Origin: Candidatus Saccharimonadia bacterium
GTDB taxonomy: Bacteria; Patescibacteriota; Saccharimonadia; Saccharimonadales; Saccharimonadaceae
Direction of reading: 5' to 3'
Assembly (NCBI GenBank): GCA_023257145.1
Contig: JALRDA010000142.1
Span: 1 to 5,141 of the forward strand
DNA length: 5,141 nt
Program-made: the position numbers and the translations under genes
Notes under the pieces: model-generated
What the model was told of the DNA's origin: nothing
Databases searched by the model: none
The model's input: the letters and a program-made list of their open reading frames with translations, nothing else
Part shown: one piece after another, positions 1-5,141 of the stretch
Layout: each line of letters begins with the position of its first letter
Numbering within the stretch: the first letter of the stretch is position 1

Positions 1-506
1 TTACAAATACGATCATTATTTTGACCAGTAATCTTGGCGCTGACCGTATGATGAAGGAGTCGAGTTTAGGGTTCCATGCGAGCACGAAAACCGATACACA
101 GAAGCTTGACGCAGTCCACGAAGAAAATGCAGCATCCGCTAAGGAGGCATTGTCAAAGATGATGCGGCCAGAGCTGATTAACCGCTTTGACGGTATCGTG
201 ACATTCCGGGCATTAACACGCAAAGAAATTAGTAAAATCTTTGATAATTTAATCAACGAATTACAAGAACGGCTAATACGTAAAGGGATTCACTTAGTTA
301 TCAAGCCATCTGCGAAAAAGTTACTAATCGAAAAAGGGTACGACGAGAAGTTCGGTGCACGTCCACTACGCCGTACAATTCAGGATGAGCTAGAGCATGA
401 GATCGCTGACGGTATTTTGTCGGGTGAATATGAAAAGGGGAGCGTACTTGAAGTTGCCACGCAAAAAGGTAAAATAGTAGTTAATGTTACGCACGAAACA
501 TTCTAA
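1..506 (+). CDS. clpC: ClpC-type AAA+ unfoldase, C-terminal part (5' end outside window)
   Basis: This is the last 167 residues of a Clp/Hsp100 ATPase, a hexameric unfoldase that threads proteins into the ClpP protease or disaggregates them in the cytoplasm. The frame is open to the left edge and reads T-N-T-I-I-I-L-T-S-N-L-G-A, the strand and sensor-1 Asn of the second AAA+ module (fragment N10). RPELINRFD follows, with the presumed arginine finger at fragment R61. The D2-small domain carries the sensor-2 motif GARPLRR (R120), then the usual C-terminal beta segment. The linker between TSN and RPELINRFD is longer than in ClpB and resembles ClpC, and the downstream radA and yacL also favour ClpC; ClpB is the main alternative. 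The TTG near position 21 is an internal Leu codon, not a start. The stop TAA lies 23 bases inside the next gene. The N-domain, D1 module and any ClpP-binding loop lie outside the window. Confidence 0.9.
   Translation, partial: TNTIIILTSNLGADRMMKESSLGFHASTKTDTQKLDAVHEENAASAKEALSKMMRPELINRFDGIVTFRALTRKEISKIFDNLINELQERLIRKGIHLVIKPSAKKLLIEKGYDEKFGARPLRRTIQDELEHEIADGILSGEYEKGSVLEVATQKGKIVVNVTHETF
448..475 (+). promoter_or_regulatory. Possible internal promoter for the HEMLH gene
   Basis: A TTGAAG hexamer (448-453) and a TAAAAT hexamer (470-475) are separated by 16 bases within the 3' end of the clp gene. Each is close to the sigma-70 consensus. The -10 ends nine bases before the ATG at 484, so a transcript from it would start at or next to the start codon, as proposed for radA. 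The region is A-rich, so a chance match is a real possibility. Read-through from clp with translational coupling is the alternative. Confidence 0.25.
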
Positions 507-1488
507 ATCGCAGGGGTATATAGCAAGTCTAGTAGTGGTGCTGTTGTCGGTCGCTGCTGCGCTGTTTCTATTAGTAAATCGTCAGCTAGTATTGGATCAG
601 GTCTACGCTTGGCAATACAAGCCGTCCGCTGAAATTTCTGCGATTGCCGAACGAACAAGTATGAGCGACCAAGGTGAGTTCTTGTTTTATGCAAGCCATC
701 CGACAATTGAAGGCTCCGAGGTGTTTAATGCAAAATGTGCCAAAGTAGAAACAAGTGCTGCTATTCTTGGATGTTACGATGGTCGCAACATTTACGTCTA
801 TAATGTGACAAATCCTAAACTTGACGGTATTCGCGAGGTGACTGCCGCACACGAGATGTTGCATGCCGCGTATATGCGACTAGCAGATGGCGAGCGCACG
901 AAGGTTGACGCGCTACTCGAAGCAGAGTACGCGAAGCTTAGTGGCGATGCTGAGTTTGCGGATAGGATGGCATTTTACGCTCGAACAGAGCCTGGTGAAC
1001 GTGATAACGAACTACATTCAATTATCGGCACGGAAGTTGCAACAATCAGCCCAGAACTTGAGCAGCACTATAAAAAGTACTTTAATGACCGCAATAAGGT
1101 AGTCGCACTACACACGCAATACGCCAGTGTTTTTGCGTCGTTGCAATCCCGCAGCAAAGAATTAGGTGATCAACTAACGACGCTTGCTGATGAAATCGAG
1201 CAAGGCTCAAGCGCGTACAACGGCCGAGTTAGCCAGCTCAACAGAGACATTGCGTCGTTCAACGCACGTGCAAGCGAGGGTGGCTTTAGTAGTCAATCGC
1301 AATTCGAGTCAGAGCGCACTCGACTAACGGCTCGCGTCGCAGAGCTAGAAGATTTACGAACTGTTATTAACGAAAATCGTACATCATATAATCGTATACG
1401 CGAAGAATTAATCAGTATTGCGAGTGAATCAGATGCACTTAATCGCAGTATTGATAGTAGTAGCCTAGCGCCAACGCCAAGTTTGTAG
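484..1488 (+). CDS. Membrane-anchored HExxH putative zinc metallopeptidase with C-terminal coiled coil
   Basis: This is a 334-residue protein with no function I can name for certain. Residues 1-12 are basic, 13-31 form one hydrophobic helix, and the rest should lie outside the membrane (type II anchor). Residues about 55-205 look like a folded domain. H123-E124-M-L-H127 matches the HExxH zinc-peptidase signature in a T-A-A-H-E-M-L-H-A-A-Y context. The downstream ELHSIIGTE segment offers E176 or E184 as a third metal ligand. The only two cysteines, C85 and C97, lie just before the motif and could form a disulfide. Residues about 203-322 are charged, helical and probably coiled coil, followed by a short Ser/Pro tail. 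The start is ATG 484 because an in-frame TAG lies two codons upstream. It overlaps clp by 23 bases, and the nearest AAGG is 14 bases upstream, which is far for a Shine-Dalgarno site. Peptidase activity is inferred from the motif only; an inactive scaffold is possible. Confidence 0.85.
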   Translation: MLRTKHSKSQGYIASLVVVLLSVAAALFLLVNRQLVLDQVYAWQYKPSAEISAIAERTSMSDQGEFLFYASHPTIEGSEVFNAKCAKVETSAAILGCYDGRNIYVYNVTNPKLDGIREVTAAHEMLHAAYMRLADGERTKVDALLEAEYAKLSGDAEFADRMAFYARTEPGERDNELHSIIGTEVATISPELEQHYKKYFNDRNKVVALHTQYASVFASLQSRSKELGDQLTTLADEIEQGSSAYNGRVSQLNRDIASFNARASEGGFSSQSQFESERTRLTARVAELEDLRTVINENRTSYNRIREELISIASESDALNRSIDSSSLAPTPSL

Positions 1489-1528
1489 GTGGGTTTCATC
1501 CTCACGACACGGTCTATTTTTTACTCGA

Positions 1529-1537
1529 TGGTATACT
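1529..1537 (+). promoter_or_regulatory. Extended -10 promoter of radA
   Basis: The sequence TGGTATACT has an extended -10 TG (1529-1530) and a TATACT hexamer (1532-1537) with five of six consensus bases. No convincing -35 is seen 16-18 bases upstream, which extended -10 promoters can tolerate. The hexamer ends eight bases before the radA ATG, so transcription should begin at or within a base or two of A1545. No Shine-Dalgarno sequence lies between the -10 and the ATG, which agrees with a leaderless mRNA. The start site is inferred, not measured. Confidence 0.6.
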
Positions 1538-1544
1538 AGTTGTA

Positions 1545-2897
1545 ATGGCTAAATCAAGAACTCAATTTATCTGTCAAAACTGTGGAGCATCTTATCCAAA
1601 GTGGATGGGTAAGTGCGATAACTGCGGTGAATGGAATACGCTTGTTGAGCAGGCTGCGCCTAGTCAGGGTAAGTCTGTGGTTGCAAAAAGTGCGAGCAGC
1701 GGTTCTGTGCTTGTGCCTCAGACGATGCAGTCAATTGTCGTCGAGGAATCTGTAAAGCGAATGGCAACAGGGTACAGTGACTTAGATGCCGTGCTAGGTG
1801 GCGGTATTCTACCCGGCGGTGTTGTATTGATGGCGGGCCAGCCAGGAATAGGGAAAAGCACACTGCTACTTCAGGTGGCTAGCGAGATCGGCAAGGCGAA
1901 TACGGTACTGTATGCCAGTGGCGAAGAATCTGCAAGTCAAGTAAAGTTACGGGCTGAGCGGCTAGGCGCGAATACTCGTGAACAGCTTCATTTTGTTGCG
2001 AGTACGAGTGCGGACGATATTGCGGCAACGATACGTTCTGGCGCATATAAATTAGTGATAATTGATTCCATTCAGACATTAAGCTTGGATGAAATTACCT
2101 CTGCACCAGGAACAGTCAGTCAGATTACTAACAGTAGTAACGTTATTATCAGAGCGGCGAAAGAAGCTGGCGCGGCCGTTGTGCTAGTGGGTCATGTGAC
2201 AAAAGAGGGCAGCATTGCTGGTCCAAAGGTATTAGAACACTTGGTGGATGTTGTGTTGCAGTTCGAAGGTGACCGATATGGTGGGTTTAAGGTAGTTCGC
2301 GCAGTTAAGAATCGTTTTGGATCCACCAACGAAGCAGCGATATTTGAAATGTACGAGCAAGGCTTGAGGGTGGTTGAAAACCCTTCAGCCGCACTGTTGG
2401 CCGAACGTCAGAACGCTGACGGATCAGTAGTAATGGCAACGCTAGAAGGGACTCGTCCGCTACTCGTAGAGATTCAGGCACTTGTCAATCCTACAAGTTT
2501 CGGCTATCCTAAGCGTACGGCTTCGGGATTTGATTTGAACCGACTTAACCTATTAATTGCTGTTCTTGAACGACGAACAAAACTGAATTTATCAGATAAA
2601 GATATTTATATAAACGTCGTCGGGGGGCTGAAATTGAACGATCCTGCCGCTGACCTTGCAATTTGCATGGCTATCGCGAGCGCGGCTGCCGGTAAGCGCC
2701 TGGACGACGAGATCGTTGTGTTCGGGGAGATTGGTTTAGGTGGTGAGATACGCTCTGTCCATAGTGCCGAGCGTCGTATATCCGAAGCAAAGAAACTAGG
2801 CTTTACTAAGGCTATTGCGCCGAAGTTTGGTCAAAAAGACTCATTTATTAAAGGCGTCGGCGATTTACGCCAAGCTTTAATCGACTATTTGCAATAA
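1545..2897 (+). CDS. radA: DNA repair and recombination protein RadA (Sms)
   Basis: This is a complete 450-residue RadA, close to the usual length of about 455-460. RadA is a RecA-like, DNA-dependent ATPase that drives branch migration of recombination intermediates in repair and, in competent bacteria, transformation. Domains in order: an N-terminal C4 zinc finger (C10, C13, C24, C27, as CQNC and CDNC); a RecA-like ATPase core with Walker A GQPGIGKST (98-106), Walker B LVIIDS (170-175) and the RadA-specific KNRFG motif (255-259); and a Lon-protease-like C-terminal domain (about 285-450) in which DPAADLA replaces the Lon catalytic serine region, so it is structural and not proteolytic. The ATG gives the canonical start M-A-K-S-R-T just ahead of the zinc finger. 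The gene has its own promoter and appears to be translated without a Shine-Dalgarno site. It is followed after 19 bases by the YacL-like gene, probably on the same transcript. Confidence 0.98.
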   Translation: MAKSRTQFICQNCGASYPKWMGKCDNCGEWNTLVEQAAPSQGKSVVAKSASSGSVLVPQTMQSIVVEESVKRMATGYSDLDAVLGGGILPGGVVLMAGQPGIGKSTLLLQVASEIGKANTVLYASGEESASQVKLRAERLGANTREQLHFVASTSADDIAATIRSGAYKLVIIDSIQTLSLDEITSAPGTVSQITNSSNVIIRAAKEAGAAVVLVGHVTKEGSIAGPKVLEHLVDVVLQFEGDRYGGFKVVRAVKNRFGSTNEAAIFEMYEQGLRVVENPSAALLAERQNADGSVVMATLEGTRPLLVEIQALVNPTSFGYPKRTASGFDLNRLNLLIAVLERRTKLNLSDKDIYINVVGGLKLNDPAADLAICMAIASAAAGKRLDDEIVVFGEIGLGGEIRSVHSAERRISEAKKLGFTKAIAPKFGQKDSFIKGVGDLRQALIDYLQ

Positions 2898-2902
2898 ATA
2901 GC

Positions 2903-2916
2903 AGAAAGAAAAAGGA
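2903..2916 (+). promoter_or_regulatory. Purine-rich ribosome-binding stretch before the PIN-TRAM gene
   Basis: A purine-only run ends in AAAGGA directly against the ATG at 2917, leaving no spacer between this Shine-Dalgarno-like core and the start codon. An AGAAAGA further upstream is better placed but a weaker match. There is no alternative ATG, GTG or TTG nearby in frame, and an in-frame TAG lies at 2899-2901, so the start is kept despite the unusual spacing. Translational coupling to radA 19 bases upstream may help initiation. Confidence 0.35.
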
Positions 2917-3888
2917 ATGAATTCATTCGAAACACTTATTATAATCGCATTACTTGCGATCCTTGTAGAGGTAACGTATCTTGTCGTTAAGTTACCTCGA
3001 CAGAACTTGTCGCGGCGAGCTTCACGCCCGATATTGGTTGACACATCAGTACTAATTGACGGTCGCATTATTGCGGTTGCTCAGTCGGGCTTTATTGGTG
3101 ATACGTTAGTTATTCCACGTAGTGTTGTTGGAGAGCTTCAGTTCTTGGCAGATAATGCAGATCACGATAAGCGAGCGCGTGCACGCTATGGCCTGGATGT
3201 TGTCAAAGAATTACAAGCGATGCCACACCTGAAAGTTGAAATTCTCCAAGACGGCAGTAAAGCAGAAGAGGGTGTGGACGAACGCCTGCTTACACTTGCG
3301 AAGCGCCATAATGCGGCAGTCTGCACTATCGACTATAATTTGAACAAAGTCGCTGCTGTTGAAGGTATTACGGTATTGAACGTTAACGAGCTCGCACAAA
3401 GTTTACGTATGGCGTATCTTCCCGGCGAGAAGATGCTTCTTGAGCTTGTTCAGAAGGGACAAGACGCGCATCAAGGTGTCGGTTATCTAACTGACGGTAC
3501 TATGGTCGTCGTTGAGCATGCCAGTAAAAACATTGGCCAGACGATCGAAATTGAGTTTATACGCAGCCTGCAGACCGCAGCTGGTAAAATGATGTTCGCC
3601 AAGCCAATTGAGAAGCTTCAGCAAGCGCCGAAGGTTCAAAAACCATTAGGTAAGCGTCCCGTCGCGAAGCAGGCCACCGAAGCGCCTAAAAACGAGGTTA
3701 AGCAAGTGGCGACGGTGTTCCATAGTGATGCAAAAGAGCATAAAAATAATCATAACAATGCAAAACGAAGTCATCGACAAAAGTCATCTCCAGTGGCAAC
3801 GACAGCTCGACCCGCCCGCGATAAGAAGCCTCGCACCTCTAGTCAGCGTGAAGCATCTCTTATTGATCTTGTTGAAAAGCAACAATAG
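2917..3888 (+). CDS. yacL: YacL-family PIN-TRAM domain protein, membrane-anchored, putative ribonuclease
   Basis: This is a 323-residue protein. Residues 5-24 form one hydrophobic helix that should anchor it with the remainder in the cytoplasm. A PIN nuclease domain (about 38-160) has the acidic metal-binding set: D42 in LVDTSVLIDGR, E73 in VVGELQ, D121 in VDERLL and D139 in TIDYNLN. A TRAM RNA-binding domain follows (about 167-228) with the family hallmarks LPGE, GVGYLTDGTMVVVE, IG and LQTAAGKMMFA. Residues about 230-310 are a basic, low-complexity, His/Asn/Lys-rich linker, probably disordered, ending in a short possible helix (SLIDLVEKQQ). B. subtilis YacL, the closest family member I recognise, has several N-terminal membrane helices; this one has a single helix and an added tail. 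Its RNA target is unknown. All PIN acidic residues are present, so nuclease activity is plausible. Its position behind radA matches the Firmicutes yacL location. The terminator begins eight bases after its stop. Confidence 0.93.
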   Translation: MNSFETLIIIALLAILVEVTYLVVKLPRQNLSRRASRPILVDTSVLIDGRIIAVAQSGFIGDTLVIPRSVVGELQFLADNADHDKRARARYGLDVVKELQAMPHLKVEILQDGSKAEEGVDERLLTLAKRHNAAVCTIDYNLNKVAAVEGITVLNVNELAQSLRMAYLPGEKMLLELVQKGQDAHQGVGYLTDGTMVVVEHASKNIGQTIEIEFIRSLQTAAGKMMFAKPIEKLQQAPKVQKPLGKRPVAKQATEAPKNEVKQVATVFHSDAKEHKNNHNNAKRSHRQKSSPVATTARPARDKKPRTSSQREASLIDLVEKQQ

Positions 3889-3896
3889 AATACAGC

Positions 3897-3937
3897 AAAT
3901 AAAAATGCCATTCAATAGTAGAATGGCGTTTTTATTT
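3897..3937. terminator. Bidirectional intrinsic terminator between convergent genes
   Basis: GCCATTC (3907-3913) pairs perfectly with GAATGGC (3921-3927) around a seven-base loop. Outside it come one T-G pair and then nine further A-T pairs, giving a continuous 17-pair inverted repeat from 3897 to 3937. The + strand has a T-rich run from 3929 to 3940. The A-run at 3901-3905 gives the matching U-tract for - strand transcription. It therefore ends the radA-yacL transcript and, in the other direction, the penicillin-binding protein transcript, whose stop is at 3955. Confidence 0.93.
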
Positions 3938-3954
3938 TTTATGAATCGACGTTA

Positions 3955-5141
3955 TTAGTTTTTAAAGTCGTGATCCTTCGTTTTGGTCGTAGTGTAGAAT
4001 GCTGTATCCGTCGCTGTTACGGTGACCGTTTGGTTGCCTTCATTTGTTACCGTGTAGGTTGTTTTAAAGTTGCCACCAGCGCCACTTGCGGGAAGTGTGG
4101 CAACGATAGTGCCGCCGACGCGAATCTCTACCTGCTGTAATGGATTTTTGCCTCCAGCAACGTCAACATCAATTGTGACATTCTTTTTACCAGATACTGA
4201 TATGTTACCAATCGCAGGCTGTGCGTCGCCACAGATATGTACATCATCATCGGCATTAGGGTTATAGCCATCGGGCGCGATAAACGTATCCTTCTTGGTG
4301 ATTGGGTCATTAATTTTTTGTACGAAGATTTCAATCTTGGCACCTTCAGGAGTACAGTCCGTTGCCTTCTTTTTTGATACCTTGTCGAACATCATTTTAG
4401 TACCGGTCTGAGCCTGTGCCTTGTTGTACCATGACGGATACAGTTCGCCGTTTATCTTTTGGACGCCGGTTGGCATTGTGTACCAGGTGCCGCCATTCTC
4501 AGGGCTCCATTTTCCTTCTTTGGCGTAGACGTCTTTATGAGCAAATTCCATGACTTGGCCAATGACCTTTGCGGGAATAGACGAGTTGCCATTGGTTAGC
4601 ACTCGTGTATCTGGGTTGCCAAGCCAGACGCCCATCGTAAGCGCTGGGCTGTAGCTCATTGTCCAAATGTCCTTTGGTTGGCCGCCTTTGTCTGACGTAC
4701 CGGTTTTTGTTGCAGTCTTGACGCCTGGTACGGAAAGTCCGTAGAAGTTACGTCCGTATAGGCCGGCACGAGCATTGTCGTCACTGAGAATGTCAGCAAG
4801 GATATAAGCTACTTGTGGATCAAGGACGTTCTTACTCTCATCTTTGTATTTCTTGATCACCTCGTTCTGACTGTTTTTAACTTCGAGCACTGTGCTGTGT
4901 GGCTTATAGACGCCCATGCGTGCAAGTGATGCGTACGCATTGACTAGATCGATTTGACGGTTACCGCATCCACCGATTGCCGATGAAAGTCCAACCTGTG
5001 CATCTGCGCCTTGGGTGCAATACTGGGTATCGCCTAATTCGCGAATCAAGTGTAGGGTCGGCTGAATGCCAGCAACATGCATTGCTTTTACGGCTGGGAC
5101 GTTACGTGAAAGTGCGAGCGATTTTCGAATATTGATACCAC
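3955..5141 (-). CDS. Penicillin-binding protein transpeptidase, probably class A, C-terminal part (5' end outside window)
   Basis: These are the last 394 residues of a peptidoglycan-building enzyme that cross-links stem peptides on the outer face of the membrane. The frame is open through the right edge, so the Met at 5082 is internal. The SxN motif is SRN (bases 5109-5101, in the family context SRNVPAVK). The KTGT motif lies at bases 4707-4696, followed by the DIWTMSYSPALTMGVWLGN strand region. The catalytic SxxK serine and any glycosyltransferase domain lie outside the window; class A is inferred from the context around SRN and GVWLGN. After the transpeptidase fold comes a Lys/Thr-rich linker with two cysteines, then about 85 residues of repeated beta-strand character rich in Thr, Val and Gly that look like an Ig-like domain. 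Four cysteines in the visible part could form disulfides in this exported region. The residue before KTGT is Thr where class A enzymes often have Gly. Confidence 0.95.
   Translation of the reverse strand, partial: GINIRKSLALSRNVPAVKAMHVAGIQPTLHLIRELGDTQYCTQGADAQVGLSSAIGGCGNRQIDLVNAYASLARMGVYKPHSTVLEVKNSQNEVIKKYKDESKNVLDPQVAYILADILSDDNARAGLYGRNFYGLSVPGVKTATKTGTSDKGGQPKDIWTMSYSPALTMGVWLGNPDTRVLTNGNSSIPAKVIGQVMEFAHKDVYAKEGKWSPENGGTWYTMPTGVQKINGELYPSWYNKAQAQTGTKMMFDKVSKKKATDCTPEGAKIEIFVQKINDPITKKDTFIAPDGYNPNADDDVHICGDAQPAIGNISVSGKKNVTIDVDVAGGKNPLQQVEIRVGGTIVATLPASGAGGNFKTTYTVTNEGNQTVTVTATDTAFYTTTKTKDHDFKN

Noticed and set aside
21..506. TTG at 21 as the start of a short independent protein
   Set aside because: The frame is open to the window edge and the residues before it complete the conserved N-T-I-I-I-x-T-S-N strand of a Clp ATPase.
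586..864. A 92-codon - strand reading frame opposite the HEMLH gene
   Set aside because: It has no recognisable domain or start signal and lies wholly opposite a gene with clear protein features.
1489..1505. Possible hairpin GTGGG / CTCAC after the HEMLH gene as a terminator
   Set aside because: It has only five pairs including a G-T pair, and no T-run follows directly.
3725..3958. A 77-codon + strand reading frame across the end of the PIN-TRAM gene
   Set aside because: It is out of frame with the real gene, low in complexity and runs through the terminator hairpin.
3955..5082. ATG at 5082 as the true start of the - strand gene
   Set aside because: The frame continues to the right edge and encodes the SRN transpeptidase motif upstream of that Met.
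1..5141. TGA recoding as in Gracilibacteria or Absconditabacteria
   Set aside because: None of the long genes contains an in-frame TGA. The absence of TGA among five stops is too few to mean anything.
1..5141. CRISPR array, tRNA, rRNA, insertion sequence or toxin-antitoxin pair
   Set aside because: No regularly spaced repeats, tRNA-like cloverleaf or transposase were seen. The PIN protein is fused to TRAM and has no adjacent antitoxin, so it is not a VapC.

Overview
The window looks like a chromosomal housekeeping segment from a bacterium of the Patescibacteria (CPR) radiation, most likely Saccharibacteria (TM7). That placement is an inference from the look of the proteins: a RadA of family-typical length with small-residue-rich linkers, a single-TM YacL-like protein and a lineage-style membrane HExxH protein. 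No rRNA or marker tree is available to confirm it. All five visible stop codons are TAA or TAG. The long reading frames need no recoded TGA, so the standard bacterial code fits.

Layout: four genes lie on the + strand and one converges on the - strand. (1) From the left edge to 506 is the C-terminal 167 residues of a Clp AAA+ unfoldase, best read as ClpC. (2) From 484 to 1488, overlapping it by 23 bases, is a membrane-anchored extracytoplasmic protein with an HEMLH zinc-peptidase motif and a C-terminal coiled coil. (3) From 1545 to 2897 is a complete RadA/Sms DNA repair and recombination ATPase. An extended -10 promoter sits so close to its ATG that the mRNA is probably leaderless. (4) From 2917 to 3888 is a complete PIN-TRAM protein of the YacL family with one N-terminal membrane anchor and a basic disordered tail. 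(5) A symmetric bidirectional terminator lies between 3897 and 3937. (6) From 3955 to the right edge, on the - strand, is the C-terminal 394 residues of a penicillin-binding transpeptidase, probably class A, ending in an Ig-like domain.

The order clpC - radA - yacL recalls the Firmicutes stress operon ctsR-mcsA-mcsB-clpC-radA-disA-yacL. Here disA is absent from its usual place between radA and yacL, and the HEMLH protein sits between clpC and radA. The conserved core suggests an old protein quality-control and DNA-repair neighbourhood. The HEMLH protein is the least characterised part and the best candidate for something new. There is no mobile element, CRISPR array, tRNA or rRNA in the window, and no intergenic stretch longer than 66 bases.
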